Shown here in pieces: positions 23,308-34,300 of a stretch of 64,000 nt of DNA (position 1 is its first letter; each line of letters opens with the position of its first letter). Source of the DNA: Clytia hemisphaerica (taxonomy: Eukaryota > Cnidaria > Hydrozoa > Leptothecata > Clytiidae). The stretch is taken from the NCBI GenBank assembly GCA_902728285.1, contig CACVBU010000292.1:253434-317433 (forward strand), read 5' to 3'. Below the pieces are notes generated by a model that saw nothing but the letters and a program-made list of their open reading frames with translations, did no database searches and had not been told where the DNA came from. The position numbers and the translations under genes were made by a program.

Positions 23308-24185
23308 CTGAGATTTTCTTTGAACAATTCATGAGTTGGGAGCTGAACGGGATTCATTTATTTTTTTATGAGTTCTGATCCTAAAATGATAAAAAATAAG
23401 ACAAAAGTTTAAAAGATTACAAGTTATCAAAGTGCAATTTCCAGCATCTATTCTCATTTCCTCTTGCTGGGCTTTGATGATATTTTTTACAAGCATTTAT
23501 TTCATTCCACAAGAAATCAAGATTTTGAATTTTCATGGCATTGTGACTATTGGAAAGGCGAGGGTAAATGCTATTATTAGTTGAAACGAATCGATTTTAG
23601 AGGTTTTTAATGGTGGTGTCTTGATATTTCACCCTTATTTCAGTTAGTAAATGTATTGTTATAACCTTTTGTACAATTGAAGAATCATAATTTCTAAATT
23701 TTCTAAGTTTCAATGGGTAATTAAACTTTTTGTTTTGAATTTTCTTTACATTGTCCGCAAAGAGTTAAAGTACGGGAATTTTTTCTAAAAAATCACAAGC
23801 TACGAATGTTTTTCTATAAAAAACTCGGATGAAAATTTGGCCAAAAAACACTATTTTCAAGATTTTGAAACGAAGAAGCCTTTTAAAGATACACCAACAA
23901 AACAAACGAAAAATTTTCAAAGTTATTTTTCTTCGCCGAAAATAAGGTCCTCAAAGTTAAAATACTCTTTTTCGCAAAAATCTTCATTTTCCTTTTCATT
24001 AAATTCTTTTATTGCGATTTTCAAGTTTTCAGATTAGTTTAGTTTAGTTTTTCGATTAGGAATAGTTAACAGAAAGTGTATAACATGTATGTAGGTTTGT
24101 TGACTACATCAGACAAAAATTTACATTTTGTAAATAGAAAATATGAAAAATTCACAATGGTCAGAGCCCTTAATCAAGAAATATC
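23308..24185. other. non-coding stretch
   Basis: It is AT-rich, with no exon I can support. The 5' exons of the integrase-like gene should lie here or beyond but could not be recognised. Confidence 0.35.
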
Positions 24186-24189
24186 CACA

Positions 24190-24500
24190 TATCGAGTGCC
24201 TTAAATTTTGCTCAAGAAACGAAAGACAATATGTATACGTTAAAAATTAAGTTTGCTCAGAAAACAAAATAAAAAATATGTTTCGTTCTAAAGTGAACAA
24301 TGACAGCCAGTGCCTAAAACTTTGCTCAAGAAACGTAAGGCAATATGTACACGCTAAAAATTAAGTTTGCTCAGAAAACAAAATAAAAGATATGTTTCGT
24401 CCTAAAGTGAACAACGACAGCCAGTGCCTAAAACTTTGCTCAAGAAACGTAAAATAATATAAACATGTTAAAGATCAAGTCTGCTCCAATAATAAACATT
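24190..24500. repeat. tandem repeat, period 114 bp, about 2.7 copies
   Basis: GTGCCT(T/A)AAA followed by TTTGCTCAAGAAACG recurs at about 24196, 24310 and 24424, each time followed by AAAAATTAAGTTTGCTCAG and ATATGTTTCGT in the first two copies. Confidence 0.85.
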
Positions 24501-24610
24501 CTAACAACAACTACAACCAAATAACAACACTTTGCCCAGAAGCGCGAACAAATGCAGTTCAACTAGCTGTAAACTATAGTAGTACCAAGATATCTTAATA
24601 ACATAGAAAT

Positions 24611-25087
24611 TCAAATAGCATTGAAAGGATTTTGGCCATTTCCTATTGCTCCTTTAACATGAATTTCAAACTGTTCATAATTTGGAAAAACATTTGGTAA
24701 ATTTAATTCTTCCTCACAAGTTGATGAATGAATAACGTCTCCAACTTCAGCGTCGAATTTCACTTGGATTGGAGTTCTAGGGAGGGACTTTTTTCCCGTT
24801 ACGTTTAGAAGCATTTGTCTCAATGTTTCCTGATCGTTTGTTGAAACAAATATTTGAAAATACCCTTTGTGAGCTTCGTCACCATTTTCCAATTTGAAAT
24901 GGTTCATCGAAACCGTTTCACTGAAGTTAGGTATAAAATATTGATTCAAATGACCTTGATTATGCAAAACAATATCAGCAAAGTTGTTTATTTTGAGTCC
25001 CGTTCTTATTTGGTCATACAATAACTTTCGTTGACCATATGTCTCATCCATAATAATTTCTTGTACAATCCTACATTTGTTATCCAT
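24611..25087 (-). CDS. HECT-domain C-terminal exon (E3 ligase-like)
   Basis: This 158-residue exon begins directly after an AG acceptor (25088-25089), so its Met need not be the true start. It reads like the C-terminal half of a HECT domain: YDQIRTGLKINNF, a TNDQETLRQMLLNVTGKKS stretch, PRTPIQVKF, then SSTCEEELNLPN with the Cys at the catalytic position of HECT ligases, and a terminal YEQFEIHVKGAI segment. HECT enzymes accept ubiquitin on that Cys. The rest of the HECT domain was not found in the 1 kb upstream. Such exons occur both in host ligases and in HECT-bearing mobile elements, so the parent gene is uncertain. Confidence 0.55.
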   Translation of the reverse strand: MDNKCRIVQEIIMDETYGQRKLLYDQIRTGLKINNFADIVLHNQGHLNQYFIPNFSETVSMNHFKLENGDEAHKGYFQIFVSTNDQETLRQMLLNVTGKKSLPRTPIQVKFDAEVGDVIHSSTCEEELNLPNVFPNYEQFEIHVKGAIGNGQNPFNAI

Positions 25088-25089
25088 CT

Positions 25090-26925
25090 AAAAAAATCAA
25101 ACTACTTTAATCGGAGAAATTTTAGCGATTGAAACTTTAGCGCTAATTAGCGAATCACAAAAATCCTGATTATTTTTGGATTTATTTTAGCGAATCGTTC
25201 TTCTTGCAATGAAGCAACAACTCTGTTGAGCCTTGTTTGTTTGAAACAATAAAAATTCCATCTTCTTTCTTCTCATTCCACAAGTTCAGCTGCTTTTTTT
25301 TTTTTTTCAAGCACTGCCTCTTTTTCTGTTTTTTTTTTCAATAAAACAACAACATTTCTTTTCAAAACAACAATGTTTTTGTAACATTCGAATTTGGAAA
25401 AGTTTGAAAATCTTTGCTCGGGTCAATGCAATGACTTCTTGAAAAGGGAGCGCCATTTGAAGATTTTGAAGATTTTGAACGCTTCTTGAACGCTTCCAGC
25501 CCGCGCTGATTTTTCGATCTCTTCTTTACATTTCCTAATTTAAACCTTAGGGAGATAAAAACAAGGCTTATCTAGTACCGGCGACCGCGGGTATTATCTC
25601 CGTAGCTTTTTAGAATTGGTATATCTAAACGCACGAGGCGACACTTTTTGAAAAAAAACGAATTTAACCATCCGTAATTCCAGGTCTCTCCGCCGTGATT
25701 CTAGGTTTGATCTAAGGAAGGGTGGACGGCTTTCTCAATTATTTCTGCGTTTGAAAGATTGGATATATTTAGTAATTTTTCATTTGCGCTCCCCAGCGTA
25801 GGTGAGATTTAAAGGTACATATACACGATAGCAAAACTGCTTCGCTCATGTATATTCGCTTCGCAATTATATACGAATAGTATTATCATCATATCGTGAA
25901 AATCTTTAAATAATATGTCAGCCACAAATTTTGACAAAATGATATTGAATGACAAAATCAATATAAAAGGGGTTGCACGCGTTTCAGAACTCTTCCGTCC
26001 CTCCACTCTGTTTGCATAGCAAAGACATGCGAGAGGCGAGAGTGACAAAAACAAGCCGTAAATGTCATGTTTATAAGTTGCAAAGCGATCCAGAGTCTCC
26101 TCGATTATTGCAAGTTGCAAACAAAAAATTTAATGACAAACGCCGTATATTAAAGTAAGATGAAAACACTAAAGACTCTCAGGGGATCTTGAATTTAAAA
26201 AGAGTTGTCGCAATCGCAATAGACAGACTGTACCCTTATAATCATAAAGGTTGGTGAGTCCAGTCAAAACACAGATTTGATCTGTAGCGTTGTGCTTCAC
26301 CTTACACCTTTACTTTACAAAATGGAGAAAATTTTACAATAAACCAAGGAAAATGTCAAAATTTCTGAGAGATGGATTTTTTTTGGCATATTTACTATCA
26401 TGTGTAGCTAAAAATACTGAAAAAAAGGAAGAAAAGTATAGTACAGACCTTTTCCTATTCGCAATGTCATGTTGAATGAAAAAAAAACTCAAGCATACTT
26501 CAGTATCAAACAATGAGATGACAATATTTAGAATCCACTTTAACTAATTATACATTATTGAGTTATTGTTTTAATGTTTAGAGTTTTTAATTGTTCAAAA
26601 TGAAATCGTAAATAGCAAAAGGTCTATTTCCAAAATTTATTTATTGTTCTACAGGAAGGCCTTCCAAAGAATATGGGTCAGTCCTGGTCAGCAAGTCAGT
26701 ATATAATAAAATCAAATCTCAGAAGGTCAAGATTTTAAAAATTTGTGACATTTTGAAGCACCAGACCTTTTCCTCTTTATTGACAATGATTTGTGTCATT
26801 TCCATTGTGATATTTTGAATTCATCAAGTTTTGGGATGAATTTACAAATACATTAATTTTTAACTTGTTCAGTTGCAAATTCAATATCATTATTTTTTCT
26901 ATTTTGAAAAATAGGGTCGGTTCAT
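25090..26925. other. stretch without a supported gene
   Basis: A poly-T/poly-A region lies at 25290-25340. A GC-richer island lies at 25560-25700 (CCGGCGACCGCGGG). A possible small first exon at 26027-26154 ends at a GTAAG donor but has no matching partner exon. Confidence 0.3.
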
Positions 26926-26929
26926 TTTT

Positions 26930-27770
26930 CCAAAAGAATGCAAAAGTTTACCAAGTTTTAAAAGCACGTTGAAAGAAATCTCCATATTCATGACAAAAGT
27001 GTTCCATATTTTAAAGCGCACGTTGAAGAAAATCTCCAAATTCATAACAAAAATATTAAAATGTATAGCAATGTGCCCTCCCGGTTATTACCGGCTTTAT
27101 GGCAACTCCTGAACTTGGGCACAGGATGTACGGTTAACAAAAAATATAACAAAAATATTAAACAATGTATAGCAATGTGCCCTCCCGGTTATTACCATAA
27201 TGGCTTTATGGCAACTCCTGAACTTGGGCACAGGATGTACGGTATTTTAACAAAAATATTACAAATCTTAAACACAGGCGAAGAAAAAGTTTATAATTCA
27301 CGACAAAAGTTTTCCACATTTCAAATGTATGTGAAGGAAAAGTTAATAGTTCACGACAAAAGTTTTCCCCATTTTAATCGCATGCGAAGGAAAGCTTAAT
27401 AGCTCATGACAAAAGTTTTCCCCATTTTAAACGCATGCGAAGGAAAAGTTAATAGTTCACGCCAAAGTTTTCCACGTTGAAGAAACACTCCAAATTCATA
27501 GCAAAAGTATTCCACATTTTGAACGCATGCATAGGAAAGTCCATAATTCGCACAAATTATTCCACATTTAAAACGCATGCGAAGGAAAAGTTAATAGTTC
27601 ACAACAAAAGTTTTCCCCACTTTAATCGCATACGAAGGAAAAGTTAATACTGTAGTTCACGACAAAAGTTTTCCCCATTTTAATCGCATGCAAAGGAAAA
27701 GTTAATAGTTCACGACACAAAAGTTTTCCCCATTTTAAATGCATGCAAAGGAATTTATAATGGTAGGTGG
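26930..27770. repeat. tandem array, period about 53 bp, with an inserted duplicated unit
   Basis: The word AAAAGTTTTCCCCATTTTAA plus CGCATGCGAAGGAAAAG recurs roughly ten times between 27300 and 27760, with decayed copies from 26930. Within it, two copies of a block of about 115 bp (27061-27150 and 27165-27242) share TATAGCAATGTGCCCTCCCG and GGCACAGGATGTACGGT. Confidence 0.85.
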
Positions 27771-28204
27771 AAAATATTGACTCATTTATAAATTACCATC
27801 ATTTTTACGTTATTATCCATTAAAATTATATTCATACTCAAGGTGATGGAGGGGATATAATGAGATATGATTTAACAATAGCCGTACTATCATTTTCTTG
27901 AGAAAGCTCGGTTTTCAGGTGATGGGAATTGTAATATGTATATTACTTACGTATAACATATAACATGCATATAGCACTAAAAGTGTATTATTGATAATAT
28001 AAGCGTGTTATAATGTATGTAATATGTTGCCGTGTTTTCTGGTCTGCGTTGTACACGACGCAAAGTTCGAAAGCACGTGGAGAGCACGTGGTTAGATTTT
28101 GACGTTTTAAACAGTCATACGTGGATAAAACACCTTCAAATTGTTTTTTTTGATAATTTTTAGCGTTTTTAAAACAATTTCTGTTTGAGTTACTTTAATC
28201 AGAG

Positions 28205-28258
28205 CTGCCCCGTGACCCTGTGACCCGTGACCCGTAACCCGTGCCCCGTGACCCGTGT
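28205..28258. repeat. GTGACCC microsatellite
   Basis: Six to seven near-perfect repeats of a CCGTGAC-type heptamer. Confidence 0.8.
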
Positions 28259-28707
28259 TTCGAACTAGCCGCGGAAACACTTTGCGCACGACTTGATCAC
28301 GCGCGGATTGTGAATCGGCATGAAAAAGTTGAATACACACCAACGTGCTGCCATCATCCTGGTCTCCACTTCATTGATGACGCTGCCCGCTCATACCTTT
28401 TAATTGCTGCATTTACTGTGCTGAAGATTGGGGTTTTGCTGTCCCACACAATATCTTGGACATGTAGACATCTTGGTGTAGATTGCGATTTCTTTCTCGC
28501 AACAACTTAGGCGAATCGTGTAAGCGCTACGTTGATTTTAAAATTTCCAGACAAGATTTCACGGTTTTACTCAACACCAGCCTGGCGAGATCATCTTTGC
28601 CATCGTCCAGTTCAAATTTTGCCTGAGCGCACAAGTCTAGATTGCTTTTAATGTTTTTCTTAACAAGTAGTCCATAGATATCTACAACATCTACATCTAT
28701 ACTAATA

Positions 28708-29008
28708 ATGGACTTTATAAACTGTGTGATGGCTCCATATGCCCTAAAGGTTTACCTTATGGATGCCCCGAAAATAACTCCAGACCAGATTCAATATTTC
28801 ATGGAATTTTGGGATGAAAAAAAGCTAAGTAAGTGTAGAATACTATCATTAACTTTGAAATCATGGTCAAGTCCATTGTTTACAAATTCTTTCGAATTAA
28901 ATATTTTAAAATTGTATTGATGCAGACAAAATATCAATCAGGGTTTGCATTTGATTTTTACAGAACGTATAGAAGAAGAAGTGGTTTTAGAAAAGCTACA
29001 CACAACAG
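28708..29008 (+). CDS. two 5' exons of an unrecognised gene
   Basis: Exon 28708-28828 starts with ATG and ends at GTAAGTG. Exon 28964-29008 follows an ACAG acceptor, and the phases agree (1 and 1). The peptide starts MDFINCVMAPYALKVYL, includes ITPDQIQYFMEFWDE and continues RIEEEVVLEKL, a helical acidic stretch. I do not recognise a family. The following intron (about 29060-29160) is similar to intron sequence at 58700-58790 and 59285-59375, so these exons probably belong to, or were copied from, the same gene family as the 58.8-59.9 kb exons. Confidence 0.4.
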
Positions 29009-29611
29009 GTAAAGACAGTGATATAAATAACCTAAGTATTAAGATCTAAAACTCAATCTGTTCCCTGAATGTATCTTTAGAAAATCAGTAGCTTATCTTT
29101 AAAGTATTCGACGTGTAAATATTTGTGTTTATTACTTCATCAAAAGCCATTTAGAATGACATATTTTTTGGATATGTTCATATGACAAAATAAGAGCTGA
29201 AAGAAAATCATATAAATGCAAAATATGGCGAGTTGTGATTCAAACTTAACGTTTTTGTTTTCAGGTATATGCTTAGTATATGGTAAATTAAGGTTTGTTT
29301 CAGCCCTTAAGACCTAGGAGGTTCTGTTTGTGTTTCTTTACACTTTTTTCTGTTTTGACTGCTACATGATAGACAGAAATTGAAAGCAATTGAAAATCAC
29401 CTGATGCTAAAATAAAGTGTATAGAATGACAGAATGACGATCTTGATCAAACGGAATCAGTGGTTGGTGGTGTGCTATTCTATTCTATTCTATTATGGTT
29501 GAGTTACAGGGGGCTCTGGGAGCCCATTCTCGCAACTATAGATGCTTTGAGTAAGCATCCCGTCAGCACCTTGAACTGACTACCCAATTCCCCTCACATG
29601 GCATGGGTTGA

Positions 29612-30304
29612 CCCGCTCGGGTAACTTAATGCATGTCCCAGAATTGCATTAATTTTTCCGCCCCAGTTCCAGTCCCTAAACCATAACAAACTATACATTT
29701 TTGGAAGCGTATTTGGATGTAGAATACCGTATTTGGTGTAACTTAAATTCTTTCTCAGCAGAATTTGAGTTTTTTTAAGAAAACATGATTATGACGTCAT
29801 TATTTATGACGTCATAATTTTTAAAAATTGAATACCTCAAGAACTAATACTCAAAACTTTATGAAATTTGGACCAATGATAGAACTCATCAAGAAGAGGA
29901 GAATCTTTTTTAAAAAATTTGAAAATTTGCTGATCTCAGCATTTTATCGCAAAAACTCGAATTCTTGAAATTTTTGCTGACGTCATTAATTTTGGGAAAT
30001 ACTTTTAAAAGTTTTTGAAACATCTCAATGTACTTTATCACTGGTCCAAATTTCATAAAGTTTTGATTTATATTTCTCGAGATATTCAACTTTTTGTATT
30101 TATGACGTCATCAATCATGACGTCATAATCATTTTTTTTAACATATCTCTAATTGTACTGAGAAGGAATTTAAGTTACACCGAATACGGTATTCTACATC
30201 CAAATACGCTTCCGAAAATGTATAGTTTGTTATGGTTTAGGGACTGGAACTGGGGCGGAAAAATTAATGCAATTCTGGGACATGCATTAAGTTACCCGAG
30301 CGGG
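29612..30304. mobile_element. 693-bp near-palindromic foldback element
   Basis: The left end CCCGCTCGGGTAACTTAATG is inverted at 30285-30304. The arms remain alignable for about 300 bases each, including ATGCATGTCCCAGAATTGC, CATAACAAACTATACATTTT, AATACCGTATTTGG and TGACGTCA words. Only the centre near 29950 is unpaired. No ORF of note. Confidence 0.9.
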
Positions 30305-30324
30305 CGAAGGTTTGTTCACTTGCC

Positions 30325-30412
30325 AAGTGAACCGTTGTGAGTGGGAATCGAATCTTGGTCGCCTGTACAGGAATCAAGGTTGATGTCCACTATACCACAA
30401 CGCCACTGGTGG
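30325..30412 (-). repeat. tRNA-derived sequence (probable SINE head)
   Basis: On the minus strand a box A-like GTGGTATAGTGGACATCAAC and a box B-like GATTCGATTCCC are spaced as in a Glu/Asp/Gly-type tRNA. The T-stem pairs badly, so a tRNA relic or SINE is more likely than a functional gene. The palindrome at 29612-30304 lies immediately beside it. Confidence 0.45.
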
Positions 30413-30522
30413 TAGGTAGAACCAATTCTGGTACCGGGGTCAGTTGGCCTTACTTTTACAAGCAAGGGGTAACTTTAATCAACTCCAAACAGATTTCTCT
30501 GCTCTGTAATTTTTGATTGAAT

Positions 30523-30735
30523 CCAGACGATCTCAATCGAACGCAATAATCGACGATCGAACCAGTCGAACCAAATCGAACTCAATCGACCAATTGAAAT
30601 TCGATTGTCGAACGCAATCGATTCTCAATCGAATATTACCGCAATTTTCAGATTCGATTGATATTCGATTGTGCGTTCGATTGATGTTCGTGTGCGTTCG
30701 ATTGCCGTTCGATCGTCGATTCATTGTACATTGAC
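30523..30735. repeat. AATCGAA-word palindromic element, copy 1
   Basis: It begins CCAGACGATCTCAATCGAAC and consists of AATCGAA words on the left half and TTCGATT words on the right half around an ATATTACC centre. The right terminus is lost or diverged. Confidence 0.8.
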
Positions 30736-30837
30736 CCCCGGATTGTTCATTGCATAATTTCTACGGGAAATCGAAAGTAATTTCATTCGGCTTGTGATGT
30801 TTGAGAGCTTGGATGTTGGGAAGCTGCAAGAATAAAG

Positions 30838-31017
30838 CCAGACGATCTCAATCGAACGGAATCGACGATCGAACCAGTCGAACAACAATCGAACCAATCG
30901 AATATTACCCAGAATTTTGACGTTCGATTGATATTCAATCGAATTTCAATCGGTCGATTGCGTTCGATTTGGTTCGACTGGTTCGATCGTCGATTCCGTT
31001 CGATTGAGATCGTCTGG
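30838..31017. mobile_element. AATCGAA-word palindromic element, copy 2 (complete)
   Basis: Both ends start CCAGACGATCTCAATCGAAC and the terminal inverted repeat is perfect for 46 bases. The centre reads AATATTACCCAG. It is 180 bp with no coding capacity despite open frames of N, R, S and I residues. Confidence 0.9.
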
Positions 31018-31290
31018 TTGAATGTTTGTTGATCATACATAAGAATGTAGTAAACAAGTTATATATACAGTATAAAATAAATTTCTGTGTTCTGTTTTTC
31101 TTCTTTACTTTTGTAAATGACAGACCAGAAAAGATCTCCTATGCTGTTTAGAGTTGATGAAAGTTACCCCTTCTTTTATGAAATTAGGCGGCTGTCGAAA
31201 AATTGTTCTGTTCGCAGGTGTTAAAAATGCATGGAACGGACGGAAAAATTCCCAGGCTTTTAAAAATCTTCTGTAAGTTGGGGCAGGTGG

Positions 31291-31792
31291 CCAGACGGTG
31301 TCAATCGAACAACTTCGAACAAAAATTGCAATCGAACCAATCGAAACGTAATCGAACGCGATCGAATAATTGCGATTCCTGGGTAATATTCGATTGTGTT
31401 CGATTGCGTTCAAGTAAGCTAAGTAAGGTTAGATTGGTTCAATTAATAGCTGGTTGACTTTGTTCTATTTGTTCGATTGATTGTCAATTATATACAATCA
31501 ATTAATATTCGATTTCGTTCGATTACAATAACGTTCGATGAGTTTGATTGTGATTAAATTAAATTGGATCACGCCATTAGAGCTTTTTAGCGTGGGTGGC
31601 CGAGTGCTAAAGTATCTTACAAAAGCGCATAAAATCTAAATCAATCAAATGTAATCGAACATAATCGAATACAATCGAACGTAATCGAAGCGATCGAACG
31701 GCAAATCCTAGGTAATATTCGATTGCGGTTCGATTGTGTTCAATTGCATTCAATTGATTCGGCTTTCAATTCGTTGGATTGACACCGTCTGG
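31291..31792. mobile_element. AATCGAA-word palindromic element, copy 3 (composite)
   Basis: The left end CCAGACGGTGTCAATCGAAC and right end GATTGACACCGTCTGG are inverse. Both flanks carry AGGTGG, a likely 6-bp target duplication. Two AATCGAA/centre/TTCGATT blocks lie inside, separated by unrelated sequence that includes a tRNA box A-like GGGTGGCCGAGTGCTAAAG near 31590. Confidence 0.8.
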
Positions 31793-32254
31793 AGGTGGTG
31801 ACACAAACAGAAGAATTTTTTAATGGCCGCCAGAGCGAGCGAGAAAAAAGCTATGTATACATCAAAAGAACAATTTTCTTTTTCCGCATTTTTTCCTGCA
31901 TCTTCGCACCAGAAAATCAGCGGAAAATATGATGCAGGCCGGTGACACAAATATAACAATTTTTCGATGGCCGCCTTAACCCTGATTGACGGTAATTGTA
32001 AATTGAGCGAAAAGGAATGGAATCAACCAAAAAGTATGTACGCTCTGAGGGGGAGGGGGGGTCATTTCAAAAGCGTACGTACGCGAAAGGGGGATAATGC
32101 CAAAGCTTACGAGAGCGTACAAGGGGGAGGGGGTGGTCAATTTTCACCGATTTTGAGCGTACATACTTTTGGAATGCTCCCTTACTTAAAATTCCCTTGA
32201 TAATTCTTTGTGGTTCTAGTGTGAGGTAGCAATCCTCCATTTTCAACGGCAGAA

Positions 32255-32420
32255 AACCAATCAAACATATTGACTAAATTGAACCAATCAAATGTAATTG
32301 AAAACAATCAAATACAATTGAATATTATCCAGGAACCGGCCATTATTTGATTGCATTCTATTACGTTTGATTGGTTTGATAGCAATTTTTGTTTAAAGTT
32401 GTTCGATTGACACCGTCTGG
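32255..32420. repeat. AATCGAA-word palindromic element, copy 4 (decayed)
   Basis: The right end GATTGACACCGTCTGG is intact. Internal words are mostly AATCAAA and AATTGAA, as expected if the CpG of AATCGAA has mutated. The centre is ATATTATCCAGGAA. Confidence 0.75.
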
Positions 32421-32504
32421 TTATTGTAATTTGTTGTAATTCTTAAAGAAGAGCTGGACATCGCCAACGCACTTAGTCAAATGACAACCAAGCCAATGAA
32501 ATAT

Positions 32505-32670
32505 CCAGGCAGTGTCAATCAAGAATCAAATACCGAATAAACTGAATTTTGTATCAAATAAATGTGATTCGATTGTGTTCGGCAATCAATTATTAAAGAA
32601 GAGTTTGTTGTCTGATTGTATTTGATTTGTATTCAATTACATAGATCATTTGTCAAAGAGGCCACCCTGT
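32505..32670. repeat. AATCGAA-word palindromic element, copy 5 (decayed)
   Basis: It starts CCAGGCAGTGTCAATC, followed by diverged AATCAAA and TTGATTT words. Confidence 0.6.
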
Positions 32671-32834
32671 TGAATAATTAAGTAGTCCAGTAGAAAAACA
32701 ATGATATAGCCATGCATAATTATTGTATCATGCATATTGTTGATTGATTACTGCTCTTATTTAAAATACGCTTTTTCAACCCTTGAGAATCCTTTGTAGT
32801 TCTGTGTAAAATAACGATCCTGCGTTTTCAACAC

Positions 32835-32995
32835 CAAATCAAACAGAACAGACCATCAATCTGTCAATTGAACGCATTGAACACAATCGAATATTGCCCA
32901 GGAATAGACCATTTGATTGCGATTCAGTTACAATGCGATTCAAAATGGTTTGGTTTGTTTGATCATTGATTCTGTTCGATTGTCTGGCAGTAGTT
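32835..32995. repeat. AATCGAA-word palindromic element, copy 6 (decayed)
   Basis: Diverged words surround a centre reading AATATTGCCCAGGAAT. The right side ends TTCGATTGTCTGG. Confidence 0.65.
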
Positions 32996-32999
32996 TTTA

Positions 33000-34300
33000 T
33001 GGTGAAATTTCAATTGGGTAACATCACAAATATCTCCATTTCCCATCACCTGGCCGGCTCAAAATGTTTCTCAAGAAGTGCTTCTAGATCTCTACTTGAT
33101 GGTATAATTATATCCCGTCATAAAAAGCAAGAGAGCGTGACTTAACTTCTTACTCTGGAATGGCTGTATTTTTTAGTTTTCTCAACCTCGGTTGAGCTAG
33201 CTAGAATATGAAAATGTCTGTAGCTGTTTCTGCAGCCTGGTCAGATTGTCAGATCAGGTTTAAATTTTGCATTTTTGCTTCTTTGGTAATAATCTGGGGG
33301 TGTTTTTTATTTATTTTTCGAAAATTTTGAATTTATGGGCGGCCTGTTCACCTGTGGTGACTTCAAATATTAGTATGATTAGGTTGAAGTTTTGAACATT
33401 GTTCTCTGGGTGTATACTTGGGAACAGCTTTTCCATTTTCAAAGATGTACAGACTCAAAGATTTTTTCTGTTTCTTCATTGTTCTTCAATTTTTTACTTT
33501 ACACAATTGCATTGAGTGATTTTTTGGGGCCTTGGCTTGGGCTAATAAGGTTTGTGCTAAAATGAGCAGCCTGTATTTAAGTGGTCTAATTAGGCTGAAA
33601 TTGCATGAAATTATCTGATTCCTTGAGGAACTTGAGCGAATAACTGGTTATTTTATTCACTTTTCAAAATTTTGGTTTTTTGCCTCCTGTGGATGAGTTT
33701 CTCAATATTGCTACAATCAGCTACAATTGGTTTTCACCATTCGGTGCGCATGTGAATAGAGGCAGAACTATTTAGGTGTCCTTTTATTTTAAGAGATTAT
33801 ATTAAATTGAAATTCCAGAGAGTAAGAAACATTTTAAGGACTTTATACCTATATGTTAAATAATGAATAATATGTAATTTTATCAGTATATTTTTACTTT
33901 CCCAAAGCTTCTTCAATAAGATAAAGGATCAAAGTCATGGTTTGAGAAAAAGTTTTGAATAAAATCAACAAAAAACAACAAAACTAGATTGACTTCAAAA
34001 TGTGTGATTCAAATTCAGGTAAAATACTTTTCAAGTAGCTTGGCCAGCACCTTACACTTTTTAATAGAATATCAATTATTTTTTACTTATAAGAGTATCA
34101 TTACTGATTATTATTCTAGGGAAAACCTCTACCAAATTAAATTTATTTTCCTCATCAATCGACTTTAGAGTCTACTATGATTCCAACTTAGGCTTAAATG
34201 TTGAAAATAAATGGTTGCAGTAATGAAATACAAATACAATTTTTTGAAAAGAACGAAATGAGCTAATTGTCTCTTTTTTGGATCCTTATCTTTATGATGC
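33000..34300. other. stretch without firm exons upstream of the KDZ gene
   Basis: A possible tiny first exon with ATG and a GTAAAAT donor lies at about 33999-34018, and a possible second exon at 34119-34200. Neither is secure. Confidence 0.3.

Noticed and set aside
26027..26730. Possible first exon ending at GTAAG (26154) plus a GRPSKEYG frame after an acceptor near 26655
   Set aside because: The exon phases do not match, so no coherent protein results.
30513..31040. ORFs rich in Asn, Arg, Ser and Ile with repeated IERNR-like words
   Set aside because: They are translations of the AATCGAA/TTCGATT words; both strands are open for the same reason.
31585..31625. tRNA-Leu-like box A (GGGTGGCCGAGTGCTAAAG)
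   Set aside because: No box B or cloverleaf follows; it is at most a truncated SINE inside copy 3 of the AATCGAA family.
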